DNA of 48,272 nucleotides from DATNPH01 sp036703315 (GTDB lineage Bacteria; Cyanobacteriota; Cyanobacteriia; Cyanobacteriales; Coleofasciculaceae), in contig DATNPH010000163.1 in NCBI GenBank assembly GCA_036703315.1, forward strand, positions 1 to 48,272. Reading direction: 5' to 3'. A program made the translations under genes and the position numbers. This document shows positions 39,267-47,911 of the stretch, in pieces. The first letter of the stretch is position 1. Every line of letters starts with the position of its first letter. A model generated the notes under the pieces. It ran no database searches. It was not told the origin of the DNA and saw only the letters and a list, made by a program, of their open reading frames with translations.

Positions 39267-41339
39267 TTACCAAACTACGACGAGTAGGAACAACGCGATC
39301 GCAATGACCAAGACAAACCCTCCTAAAATATAGAAGATTCGACGCTCAGGAGGGCGAGTCTCTAGCTGTCGGACATTGCCTGCCCCCTGAACTAACGGAG
39401 TCGATTGGCTAACGGCATAACTTTGCTGCCCACTAATTTTCTGAGGCGCATCAGCGGTTGACATATCAATTGACCCTATCCATTCTGCCACTCGCTTGGA
39501 CTTCGGCAATTCTGAGGGCAGTTTGGTAAGAGCTTCTCGCCATAGAACTCCAGCCTTTTCCTGATGACCTTGTTTTACATGGAGAATCCCTATATTTGCT
39601 AAAGTCTGAGCTTCCCCGTAGCCGTCTCCTAGTTCGCTGAAAATAATCAGGCTCTGCTGGTAGCTCTCGCTAGCCTTATCCCAGTGACCCTGTTGAGAGT
39701 AAACATTCGCCAAATTACCCAGACTCTTGGCTACTTCGGAGCGGTTTTCTAGCTCGTCGAAGATTACCATACTGTGCTCGTAGCACTCGCTGGCTTTCTC
39801 CCAGTCACTTTGTAGAGAGTAAACATTACCCAAGTTAGTTAAGAGCTGAGCTTCTTGTTTACGGTCACCTAATGTGCGAACTCCTTCCATTGCCCACAAG
39901 TGAGTCTGTTCCCAGTCAGCCCAATACCCATAAGTATTAAAAAAGTTGACCAAGTTCTTGGCAAGCCCTACTACTATTTCCCACGCCTGTGCCTGGTGAA
40001 CCCACTCAATAGACGCTAACAGGTTTATCCGCTCAATCTCGAACCAGCTGAGGGCTTTTACAAACAAGCTCTGCTCTGTTGCTTGGAGAGATTTGTCTAT
40101 CCCTTCTTCCAGGACTTGAGCTAGCTGTAGACGAGTCTCCGGGTTTAGAGCCAAGTTCATTATTTCAGAAGTTTCAAGGTACCAGCGAGCCGCCCTAAGG
40201 CGAGCCGCCTGCCGTGCCTCCGCTGGCTCCTCCTGAGCTAGCTGTTCTTTCGCAAACAGGCGAACCAAATCATGAAGACGATAGCGTCCCTCGTCGGCAG
40301 GCTGTAGCAACTGTGCCTCTACCAGAGACTTCACAGACGCCTCAGCTGTTGCTGATTCAGAGTCTAACAAGGCAGTCGCAATACCGGGCGCAAAGTTTGT
40401 TCCAGCCAGCAACCCTAGAAAGCGGAACAGACGTGCCGCTGACGCATCCAACTTTTTATAGCTCAGGGCAAAACTGGCTCGAATATCCAGATTACTGAAG
40501 CGCAGTTGTGCTAGTCGTTGCCGCTCCTGAGTAAGCTGACTGATGTAGTCTTCAAGTTGCCAATTAGGCTCATTCCTCAACGTACCACCCGTGAGCCGGA
40601 TAGCAAGAGGAAGCAGACCACAAAGGTCAACAATAGCTTTAGTGGCTTCCTGTTCAACTGGAATACGCTCTACTCCTATCTGCTTGTGTAACAGTGCCAC
40701 TGCATCTGGTTGTGTCATCCTTAAGAGTTCAAACGTGTTAACGCCCTCCAGAGCAGAAAGGCGTCTACGGCTCGTGACCAAGACAGCACAAGAGGCGCTA
40801 TCTATTAACAAAGGTAGTACTTGAGCCTCGTCACGAGCATTGTCTAACAACACTAATGCCCGTTTTCCAGATAGCAATGAACGGTAGAGGTCAGACCTCT
40901 GTGTTAGAGTCTCAGGCATGGACTGAACACCCAAAGCCCGCAAAAAGCTACCCAGTACTTCCAATGGCTTTAGGAGCTGACTCTCATTTCCTCGTAGATT
41001 GACGTAAAGCTGAACATCTGGGAAATTGCTCTTTAATTGATGGGCAATATGAGTAGCTAGAGCGGATTTGCCCACACCTGCGATGCCAGTCACAACAATA
41101 GAAGGGCTTGGGATTTCTCCACTTGGCTCCTGCTGCCGCAGCAGTGCCGCTAGCCTAGCTAGCTCTTCTTGGCGACCTGTGAAGTCAGCAATATCAAGAG
41201 GAAGCTGATGCAGAGGCGAAGCAGTGGGTCGGGCGAAGCTATTGTGAAACATCTGCTTAACGTTGTTGTAGTCACCAACGACAGCATTTTGCACTAGACC
41301 ATGAAAGTGCAGTTCATAGCGTGGTTTATCACCAACCAT
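39267..41339 (-). CDS. NLR-like STAND NTPase: NB-ARC + TPR with C-terminal membrane helix
   Basis: 690 residues. Residues 8-32 (YELHFHGLVQNAVVGDYNNV, then KQMFH) look like a short self-assembly motif before the ATPase. The NB-ARC module (about 50-340) has Walker A GIAGVGKS (85-92), Walker B ALVLLDNA (Asp166), sensor VLVTSRRR and the GLPL-like GLLPLAIRL. A winged-helix region with LHDLVRLFAKEQ follows, then TPRs (about 480-605; LLTNLGNVYSLQSDWEKASE, SLGNLANVYSQQGHWDKASE, TLANIGILHVKQGHQEKAGV). The last ~24 residues (RIFYILGGFVLVIAIALFLL..) form a membrane anchor. STAND proteins oligomerise on a trigger, in signalling or phage defence. Start ATG 41339; a GTPase gene lies 139 bp upstream on the same strand. 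Confidence 0.88.
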   Translation of the reverse strand: MVGDKPRYELHFHGLVQNAVVGDYNNVKQMFHNSFARPTASPLHQLPLDIADFTGRQEELARLAALLRQQEPSGEIPSPSIVVTGIAGVGKSALATHIAHQLKSNFPDVQLYVNLRGNESQLLKPLEVLGSFLRALGVQSMPETLTQRSDLYRSLLSGKRALVLLDNARDEAQVLPLLIDSASCAVLVTSRRRLSALEGVNTFELLRMTQPDAVALLHKQIGVERIPVEQEATKAIVDLCGLLPLAIRLTGGTLRNEPNWQLEDYISQLTQERQRLAQLRFSNLDIRASFALSYKKLDASAARLFRFLGLLAGTNFAPGIATALLDSESATAEASVKSLVEAQLLQPADEGRYRLHDLVRLFAKEQLAQEEPAEARQAARLRAARWYLETSEIMNLALNPETRLQLAQVLEEGIDKSLQATEQSLFVKALSWFEIERINLLASIEWVHQAQAWEIVVGLAKNLVNFFNTYGYWADWEQTHLWAMEGVRTLGDRKQEAQLLTNLGNVYSLQSDWEKASECYEHSMVIFDELENRSEVAKSLGNLANVYSQQGHWDKASESYQQSLIIFSELGDGYGEAQTLANIGILHVKQGHQEKAGVLWREALTKLPSELPKSKRVAEWIGSIDMSTADAPQKISGQQSYAVSQSTPLVQGAGNVRQLETRPPERRIFYILGGFVLVIAIALFLLVVVW

Positions 41340-41478
41340 TGATTGCTCCGGTAGCTTGTCACCAAATTCATCAAATTCACAGTCTTAAGTCAGGAGTAAC
41401 TGACTAATTGTCAGCGTTATGCCATTTCACGAAACTCTTGATATAAATAACTTCCCCTCCCTCCCCTGCCAACAAATT

Positions 41479-42039
41479 TTAGGGCGTATGAGATAGCTTC
41501 AAATTAGTACCGGAAATTACAAGACCCATCAAAACAACCAAAGCTTCTAGTACTGAAGTTCGATTATTTGGATTCACTTCTACAATTGGTGGATGATTTT
41601 TATCATTTAGGTTATATCCAAGAGTCACCATTACCTCCTCTGGAGCTATTGCTCCTGGACAGTCTGTATGAGTCAGTCCAATAATCATTGGGATGTTTAC
41701 TCGCTGGTTGATAAAGGAGATAATCTCCCGAGCGTAGTGAAAATCGCTGGGTCGATGGGCTGCTACCAGTAGAATATAAAAGTTAGCGTTTTGAATCAAA
41801 AGATCCCACATGAAATCAAAACGAGCTTGACCAGGCGTACCGTAGATATGCAGATCCATATTGGGACCAAGCATAAGTCTGCCAAAATCCAAAGCAACAG
41901 TGGTTTCTGGCTTCAACAAAGCTGTTTCATCGGTAGCAGGACAGTCAGTATGTATAACTTCAATATGGCTAATTGTTCGAACAAATGTAGACTTGCCAGC
42001 TCCTACAGTTCCAGCTACTACTGCTCGCATCGTTTTCAT
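41479..42039 (-). CDS. Small Ras/MglA/CvnD-like GTPase, copy 1
   Basis: 186 residues. The P-loop is AGTVGAGKSTFVRTI (Gly10-Thr18). The switch II region is IYGTPGQARFDFMWDLL, with TPGQ in place of DxxGQ, as in MglA and Streptomyces CvnD. The base-recognition motif is THTD (GLTHTDCPGA) in place of NKxD. ALLKPETTVALDFGRL gives switch I. These proteins act as nucleotide switches with Roadblock/LC7 partners. A Roadblock gene lies 447 bp upstream and an NLR-like gene follows. A paralogue occurs at 44406-45023, and both start M-x-TMR. ATG 42039. Confidence 0.85.
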   Translation of the reverse strand: MKTMRAVVAGTVGAGKSTFVRTISHIEVIHTDCPATDETALLKPETTVALDFGRLMLGPNMDLHIYGTPGQARFDFMWDLLIQNANFYILLVAAHRPSDFHYAREIISFINQRVNIPMIIGLTHTDCPGAIAPEEVMVTLGYNLNDKNHPPIVEVNPNNRTSVLEALVVLMGLVISGTNLKLSHTP

Positions 42040-42486
42040 TAATTTTGCTCCGAAAAACTCATAAAAATTTAGGAAGATAAAATCACTGAGGATTGAGAGC
42101 TTGTACGTTAATACAACTCAGCTCAAGCCTGTAAACTCTGGATTCTATGTGTAGTGTTAACCGAGAATTAACACACAAAATAAAAGCAATACCTTAAGAC
42201 AGACAATGCTACTAAAATTGCCAAGTTCTGGATGCTGGGTATTTTGTAGGTATGACAGGACACTTAAGTCCTTTTATTAAGGTATGCTCTCTTGATGAAC
42301 TACCAAGTAATTTCTAATTACTTAGTAGTTCTATTACGCCTTAACAATAATTACTTCTGTCTCGGTGCTTCGTTAGCTTAGCAAGCTTGAAGGATTCTTG
42401 TTTAGGGATGAATTTTCAGCGAAATACTATCAAAAAATTCATCCCTACTTTTTCTATAAGCTTGGCTGAAGTACATCAGACAAGGA
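42040..42486. other. Spacer between Roadblock 1 and GTPase 1
   Basis: This 447-bp spacer is long for an operon. It holds a near-perfect palindrome AACTACCAAGTAATT/AATTACTTAGTAGTT (about 42298-42331) and the 14-bp stem at 42403-42447. No gene is visible. Confidence 0.4.
42403..42456 (+). terminator. 14-bp stem-loop with T-tract
   Basis: TAGGGATGAATTTT (42403-42416) pairs perfectly with AAAATTCATCCCTA (42434-42447), followed by CTTTTTC on the plus strand. As the flanking genes are minus-strand, it may stop antisense transcription or act as a bidirectional end after Roadblock 1. Confidence 0.6.
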
Positions 42487-42858
42487 TTACATCAAGGCGG
42501 GTTTTAGAGCAGAAAGTGTGCGCTTAATTTCTAACATTAATACCCCTTGCTTTGCTGCTTTTCCTGCCAACACAAGAAATACAGCATCTTCACCACAACT
42601 GGTCAAAATGCTAAAGCCTTCTTCTCCTTCTACATAGATGCGATCGATCTCGCCTCTAGCCAGCTCTCTACCGATGCGATCGCCTAAAGATAACATAGCC
42701 GCCGACATCGCGCTGACCCGTTCGTCATCCATGCCACCCGGTAAGCTAGAAGCTAGGGGTAAACCATCTGGAGTAACCATTGCCGCACCTTGGACATCTG
42801 TGGTTGTGGCGACAAAGTTTTGGAGAATATGCGCCAGTTTTTCTGTATTGATTGCCAT
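42487..42858 (-). CDS. Roadblock/LC7 domain protein, copy 1
   Basis: 123 residues forming one Roadblock/LC7 (MglB-like) domain: LAHILQNFVATTTDVQGAAM, VTPDGLPLASSLPGGMDDER, MSAAMLSLGDRIGRELARGE and ILTSCGEDAVFLVLAGKAAK. Such proteins are GAPs or scaffolds for MglA-type GTPases. The copy at 45541-45912 differs at only about nine positions, whereas the GTPases of the two modules have diverged far more. It lies between the V4R gene (133 bp upstream) and GTPase 1. ATG 42858 follows CAGGACGAAA. Confidence 0.92.
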   Translation of the reverse strand: MAINTEKLAHILQNFVATTTDVQGAAMVTPDGLPLASSLPGGMDDERVSAMSAAMLSLGDRIGRELARGEIDRIYVEGEEGFSILTSCGEDAVFLVLAGKAAKQGVLMLEIKRTLSALKPALM

Positions 42859-42991
42859 TATTTTCGTCCTGCAATAATTCTCTACTGTGTACTGTGGTCA
42901 ATTTGTATTTTTTGAACTGGCTAGTGATTTACACAAAATCATTGCCAGTGACGTGTGAATACATCTTGTGAGGTAATTCGGGAGGGCTGGC

Positions 42992-43477
42992 TTAATTAAG
43001 GGCGCTGTACTCCAAGACATCATGGGTATCACCACGCAAGACAGATTTTGTATGCTGTCCCCGTAAACGCTTTCCTGTATACGCCTCCAAAAATCCTTGA
43101 ATTGCACCTAACGTAAACGTACACTGTCGGGGTGAACCCTCTGCTTCTCCTGCTGAACAAACAGTTTCGCGAGTATAGACTTTGTAGATGCCTCCTTCAT
43201 ACTCTATCTTGTCGATAATGCATAAGCGTGTCCCATCTTTCCCTAAGACTTTACTAAGCTTTTGTGCGACATCTTCAAGAGGTAGTTCATCTATCTTGTT
43301 AACTAAATCTAGACTTTCAGCTAACTTTTTACCCCGTTGGCGACCAGCAGAAATCAGCGAAATAGCAGCCGCCTTTTCACCGAGAGCCTCTTCTACTCCA
43401 ACCACAATCGATTTAAGGCAGACAACGCTGCTGAAATCTCCGAGTTCTTGACGCAGTGAATCTTGTTCAACTGACAT
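42992..43477 (-). CDS. V4R-domain-like protein
   Basis: 161 residues. The C-terminal half has the V4R (4-vinyl reductase/hydrocarbon-binding) pattern: YKVYTRETVCSAGEAEG, QCTFTLGAIQGFLEAYTGKR and a conserved S-x2-RG-x3-H/D-VLEY end. V4R domains bind small ligands or modulate partners such as XylR and TRAPP-like proteins. The N-terminal half (LRQELGDFSSVVCLKSIVVG, RQRGKKLAESL) is helical. Cysteines lie at SVVC, RLC, TVC and RQC. It lies immediately upstream of Roadblock 1 on the same strand and so may supply the input of the switch. ATG 43477 follows AAGGACAC. Confidence 0.75.
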   Translation of the reverse strand: MSVEQDSLRQELGDFSSVVCLKSIVVGVEEALGEKAAAISLISAGRQRGKKLAESLDLVNKIDELPLEDVAQKLSKVLGKDGTRLCIIDKIEYEGGIYKVYTRETVCSAGEAEGSPRQCTFTLGAIQGFLEAYTGKRLRGQHTKSVLRGDTHDVLEYSALN

Positions 43478-44405
43478 AAGTGTGTCCTTTTTGATTGGTT
43501 TATAGATTCTGAAGAAACTACTAAACTAGTAAAGGTTTTATTGACCTCAGTAGTTTATTGTGTTCTTCTGTATGAAAGATGTATCGCAGTGTTTATTGGA
43601 TACACTTACATTTACCAAAATCATCACTACTAATCCGGATTAATTTGTCAGTTCTTACATAAAAAAAACTTGTTAGTTGTTGATTTCATGGAACCATAGA
43701 ATTAGAGGAATTCAGACCAATTCTGACTCAAGCAGTGCTGTACTTTAAAAGATTATTTCTTTGGTAAGCACAATAAATCTCTTGCAAGTAACAGAAATAC
43801 ATTGAATTTGTTGGAAGAAATTATCTAGTTTTAAGTTCAATTACTATCGGATGACTTATCTTTAGTTCTAACAATTAATTTTTAAATTAATTAAATTATT
43901 AATAGTACGTTCCGTAAAGTTTTTGTGTTGATTTTGTGTAATCTTTTTTTAAGGTTTATTGTAAACTAATTAACATTTACATATATATTAGTAAACTAAA
44001 ACTTATTTTTTAATAAAATATTAAATACAAAAAAATCCCCGTTATTTTGCAGCTTTTCAAGGAAAGATACAGCGCTTCTGGCTTAAGGGGATACTTGAGT
44101 AGCAGAGGTAGAATCCGTTAATTTTTACCCTGTCAAGTACAGACTTAGACAGGACTTACGCACTATCGATAAAGTAAACCCCTTGACCCCAATGAACTAA
44201 ACTTAACTCCCTCCAGATGGGGGGTAAGGGGACAATGCATAAGCCCTGTTGCATTTGCGATCGCTCTAGCCTAGCGGATAAGAGTACTATGCGTATACTC
44301 CTTAAACACTAAGGAATAAAGCTAAAGACACAACGCTAACGCTTTACGCTGTAGAAGTTTGAACCGCTGTTATGGATGGTGCCGTTTTTAACGATCACCA
44401 ATAAA
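43478..44405. other. Long AT-rich intergenic region between the two switch modules
   Basis: The 928 bp contain no convincing gene. The left part (43500-44030) is extremely AT-rich and should hold the promoter of the V4R-Roadblock-GTPase module. AATCCCC (44033-) and GGGGAT (about 44089) could pair. A copy of GGACTTACGCA lies at about 44153-44163, followed by a C- and G-run-rich stretch (ACCCC, GGGGGGTAAGGGG) able to fold. Confidence 0.45.
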
Positions 44406-45023
44406 CTATGGCTTGGCAAAGTTAAAGACGTTCCTCGTGGGATGTGGTGTTGATTGACTGACGCTTCCAGCCTTTGTAGGCACGTCACTACAACCATGGG
44501 CAATCAACAGAGCCATTCCAGTCATTAAAGCTTCCATCACTGACGCTCGCTCATTGGGATTGACTAGCACAACGGGAGGTCGATTCCGGTCATGCCTATA
44601 ACCCAGCCTTAGCATGATCTCATCTGGAGTGGAGGCTCCTGGACAATCCGTGTGAGTCACACCAACAAACATGGGAATTTGTACCCGTTGGTTCATAAAC
44701 GAGACGATTTGACGAGCGTAGTGAAAATCAGTAGGTCGATGGGCTGGCACTAGCAAAAGATAGCAGTGAGCTCTTTGAATCAAGAAATCCCACATGAAAT
44801 TAAAGCGAGATTGACCAGGAGTGCCGTAGATTTGCAGATCCATAGTAGAACCAAAGGCGATGCGACCAAAGTCGAAGGCAACGGTAGTTCTCTGCTTCAA
44901 TAGAGCTGTTTCATCGGTGGCAACACGGTCTGTATCTACGACTTGGATATCACTAACCGTTCGAACAAAGGTAGACTTGCCAGCCCCTGGAGTCCCTGCT
45001 ACTACTAAACGCATTGTTCTCAT
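44406..45023 (-). CDS. Small Ras/MglA/CvnD-like GTPase, copy 2
   Basis: 205 residues, paralogous to 41479-42039. P-loop AGTPGAGKSTFVRTVSDI, switch I ALLKQRTTVAFDFGRIAF, switch II IYGTPGQSRFNFMWDFL and base motif GVTHTDCPGA. HRPTDFHYARQIVSFMNQRV is shared almost unchanged with copy 1. A polar C-terminal extension of about 20 residues (KAGSVSQSTPHPTRNVF) is absent from copy 1. The divergence between the GTPases contrasts with the near identity of the Roadblock copies. ATG 45023. Confidence 0.85.
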   Translation of the reverse strand: MRTMRLVVAGTPGAGKSTFVRTVSDIQVVDTDRVATDETALLKQRTTVAFDFGRIAFGSTMDLQIYGTPGQSRFNFMWDFLIQRAHCYLLLVPAHRPTDFHYARQIVSFMNQRVQIPMFVGVTHTDCPGASTPDEIMLRLGYRHDRNRPPVVLVNPNERASVMEALMTGMALLIAHGCSDVPTKAGSVSQSTPHPTRNVFNFAKP

Positions 45024-45540
45024 TTGATTTTGCTCCGCAATTTTTGCGAGTGAAATATTACTTGGATTTTCGAGGCTGCACCGAGATTGAAGTAGGGTGG
45101 AGTTCTATGCTTGTTCTAGACTTAGCCTGAAACGAGAATCATACTAATTAGAACTTACGCAGCTTTCTGAAAATGGAAGGTATTTCAGTTCCTACAGCAC
45201 TCCTCCTTGTTCTTACTCCCTGTAGATAAGGGAGTAATACGAAGATGGGTAAGGCTGGAACACTGCGTCGGTCTTATCAATGCCTCACGCCTAGAGGTCA
45301 GACCTTGCAAATAGCGTGGTAGTTCGAGGTTAAATGCGACCCGGCTCTTACCAGATGACCCGATAGCTGGCAATCAAGGTTTTCTGGTTAATCGACTTTA
45401 GCTTTTCTTGCACTCTAACCCAATTCGTCCAACAAGATTGCCGAAATAGTGCTAGTAAAAGGATAAACTGCCGTGATTAATGTAATTCCATACTAACCTA
45501 TTTCTATCTTTGGCAATATAGACGCTTTACTAAACTCTCA
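45024..45540. other. Spacer between Roadblock 2 and GTPase 2
   Basis: The 517 bp carry GAACTTACGCAGCTTT at about 45142, a perfect hairpin TTACTCCCT/AGGGAGTAA (about 45217-45241) and a moderately GC-richer block (45240-45380) unlike the surrounding AT-rich DNA. A 62-codon minus-strand frame there is not convincing. The block could be a small decayed mobile element. Confidence 0.4.
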
Positions 45541-45912
45541 CTACATCAAAGCGGGTTTAAGAGCAGCAACTGCGCGTTTAATTTCTAACATCAACACTCC
45601 CTGCTTGGCAGCTTTACCTGCCAAGACAAGAAAGACGGCATCTTCACCACAACTGGTTAAAATGCTAAAGCCTTCTTCTCCCTCTACATAAATCCGGTCA
45701 ATTTCGCCTCTAGCGAGTTCTCTGCCGATGCGATCGCCTAAAGACAGCATCGCAGCCGACATCGCACTAACCCGTTCATCATCCATAGCACCCGGTAAGC
45801 TACTTGCCAGAGGTAAACCATCTGGACTAACCATGGCAGCACCCTGAACATCTATGGTTGTAGCGACAAAGCTTTGGAGAATATGCCCCAGTTTTTGTGT
45901 ATTGATTGCCAT
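45541..45912 (-). CDS. Roadblock/LC7 domain protein, copy 2
   Basis: 123 residues and about 93% identical to copy 1 by eye: changes are near residues 6, 9, 14, 20, 29, 42 and three close to the C-terminus. The block DDERVSAMSAAMLSLGDRIG through GKAAKQGVLMLEIKR is unchanged. This degree of identity suggests a recent duplication, gene conversion, or strong constraint because both copies share partners. Module 2 has no V4R gene. ATG 45912 follows TAGGAAGAAAAC. Confidence 0.92.
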   Translation of the reverse strand: MAINTQKLGHILQSFVATTIDVQGAAMVSPDGLPLASSLPGAMDDERVSAMSAAMLSLGDRIGRELARGEIDRIYVEGEEGFSILTSCGEDAVFLVLAGKAAKQGVLMLEIKRAVAALKPALM

Positions 45913-46520
45913 TGTTTTCTTCCTACGAGAACTTCAGATAGTGTGGTTCAGTCCATTTGTTAGGACTTACGCAGCTTTTAGAGGATTTAAAATATTGTGA
46001 CGATAACTCTCCTCTTAAAAGGGCGTTAGAGTCTTACAAGGTCTTTCTAGTAGGCGAGTTTAAATGCCTAATTATATACAGACTAAAGTATGAATATTTA
46101 TTTTCGGCTGAAGTTTAGGAGTAATCCCAGTCTTAGCTCCTGGAATCTTAGCTATTTAACCTCTTCAGTAGTTAGCCGTTAAATCCGGATAGTTTTGTTA
46201 TGTAATTAGCCTAAATAGGTCAGGATTTTAGGTTTTTATATATCCTTCTATTGTGTGTAGGTTTGTAATAAAAATCAAAAGTTTATTTATATAGTTTGGC
46301 AAAGATAAACAATAAATTTGTTGTTTATCTTTGTTGGATTCGGTTGTTTAGGAAACCGGACTATGGTCAAGGCGCTTTAGTTATCTTCTTATCGTCTAAT
46401 TACAATAAAAATGCCCTTTCCGAGTTATCCATGCGGAAGGGCATCAACCTTTAGTTTTTTAAGAGTCTTCACAGTTTACGGCTCAAGTGTGAATAATTCG
46501 TGAAGATCGACTATTAATCT
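45913..46520. other. Intergenic region upstream of Roadblock 2
   Basis: The 608 bp hold GGACTTACGCAGCTTTTAG (about 45963-45981), AT-rich DNA suited to a promoter, and the terminator of the saccharopine-dehydrogenase-like gene at 46404-46444. A repeated phrase TTTGGCAAAGATAAACAATAAA / TTTATCTTTGT (about 46298-46333, longer than shown) can form a hairpin. Confidence 0.4.
46404..46444 (-). terminator. Rho-independent terminator, minus strand
   Basis: On the minus strand ATGCCCTTCCG pairs with CGGAAAGGGCAT (one bulged base) and TTTTTATTG follows. It ends the transcript of the 46521-47630 gene. Confidence 0.85.
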
Positions 46521-47630
46521 TTAGATTGTAGTTTCAACCATGATATTGATGTCTCGGCTTTGCATTGTTTGTTCAAATAACTCCGTAGAAACCGCTTGTT
46601 CAACAGGCCAGACACCTGGTTTGTTGAGTTTACCCGTGAGCATCAGTTCAGCAAGACTACCAGTACCTGCGCCAGCGGCTACAGCTGTATTTTCGTGCAT
46701 CAAAGTTGAGCAGACACAAGCAGATTGACCATCTTTATGTCCTGTGACTTCTGAGCGAATGGCGACACCAATACCGCTAAAGTGATCGCTTACAGAAGTC
46801 ATTCGATGGCTGACATGAGCCAAAAACTCGATACCGTTAGGATTTTTCAGCCAAGATGATGGAAAGATGTGGGCAGCAATCCAGGTGAGATGATTATAAA
46901 AATCGGGAACCGAGCCGAACTTGGTAATGACAGTTTTAGCAGCAGGGAAAGAGTCAACCAGGGTAAAGGCTTCTGGCATATCAAACCAGTAGACACCAGC
47001 CTTTCCATAAGGAGCAGGGAATTGGATCGGTTCGCGATCGCTATAAGGTTTCACGATTTGCCATTGATTATCGATCCAAGCTTCAAACGGCTGTTGTAAA
47101 CCTAAAAAAGTTGTTCGCATCACAGTAACCCCAGCACCACCAGACCCTGCGACAACATAGCTTAGGTGAATCCGTTCTGCCTGATCGAGCTGTTCGACAT
47201 CATGACGTACCATGCTGTTGGAGATACCAGGAAAAATGCCAGTATTGATAATTGCGGTGACTCCTTTCTGGGCGGCAGCATCGCGTAAAGCTAAAGCTTT
47301 GCGAGTAAAAGCACGGTTATCACTGACATCCAGATAGTTGACGCCTTCTTCTATGCAAGTTTTGAGGACACTAGCATCCCGGTAAACAAACGGCCCAGCA
47401 CAATGAATCACAAGGTTATGAGAAGCTATAGCTTTCCTTAACCCCTCGTGATCTGCCAAATCTAGGGCTAGAATCTGCACTTCCGACTCTATCTCTTGCT
47501 TTACAGCCACTTCCGATGTCGTCTGACGCCCAGTAACTGTAATTTGTGCCTGCGTGTGGGCAATTAAGTCTTGCGCCACACTGCTGCCGATTCGTCCGCG
47601 CCCTCCAAGAATTAAAACCCGGTCTGTCAT
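46521..47630 (-). CDS. Saccharopine dehydrogenase-like NAD(P)-binding protein
   Basis: 369 residues. The N-terminal Rossmann motif is RVLILGGRGRIGSSVAQDLI, then VTGRQ, an aspartate-ended strand (LALDLADHEGL) and LVIHCAGPFVYRDASVLKTC with GVNYLDVSDNRAF. This is the Sacchrp_dh_NADP family. The family name does not imply lysine metabolism; many members act on lipids, polyamines or unknown compounds. INTGIFPGISNSMVRHDVEQ is characteristic of the cyanobacterial subgroup. No membrane helix. ATG 47630. The gene upstream encodes a carotenoid oxidoreductase-type protein on the same strand. Confidence 0.85.
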   Translation of the reverse strand: MTDRVLILGGRGRIGSSVAQDLIAHTQAQITVTGRQTTSEVAVKQEIESEVQILALDLADHEGLRKAIASHNLVIHCAGPFVYRDASVLKTCIEEGVNYLDVSDNRAFTRKALALRDAAAQKGVTAIINTGIFPGISNSMVRHDVEQLDQAERIHLSYVVAGSGGAGVTVMRTTFLGLQQPFEAWIDNQWQIVKPYSDREPIQFPAPYGKAGVYWFDMPEAFTLVDSFPAAKTVITKFGSVPDFYNHLTWIAAHIFPSSWLKNPNGIEFLAHVSHRMTSVSDHFSGIGVAIRSEVTGHKDGQSACVCSTLMHENTAVAAGAGTGSLAELMLTGKLNKPGVWPVEQAVSTELFEQTMQSRDINIMVETTI

Positions 47631-47734
47631 TGAACCTGCATCAGTAACGTTGTTACTTATTTCATCACTTATGGCTTGTCCTAATCATCAGTAGCCGGGA
47701 TGACGTTTTCTCTATACAAAGATTGATTTTGGGT

Positions 47735-47808
47735 TTGAACCGCAGATGGACGCAGATTAACGCAGATGATGCTCAAGTTCATCCGCGTCTATCTGCAATT
47801 TGCCGAAT
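47735..47808. repeat. CGCAGAT-type dispersed repeat
   Basis: GAACCGCAGATGGACGCAG, ATTAACGCAGATGATG and, inverted, CATCCGCGTCTATCTGC. It is an array of ACGCAGAT units with an opposite-strand counterpart, so it can fold into a hairpin. It resembles the GAACCGCAGATGNACGCAGA repeat widespread between genes in cyanobacteria. Confidence 0.65.
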
Positions 47809-47911
47809 CACAACTTAAAGGACAACCGACAAAACTCCTTAAAAGCGTCCCCTGAGCGATCGCCCGATAGGGATGAAAGAAACTACTCCCTTTGCCTCCC
47901 CTGCTAGTTTC

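Noticed and set aside
45185..45373. 62-codon minus-strand frame in the Roadblock 2/GTPase 2 spacer
   Set aside because: Its composition is not protein-like and it overlaps a hairpin. A decayed mobile element is possible, but no transposase motif is visible.
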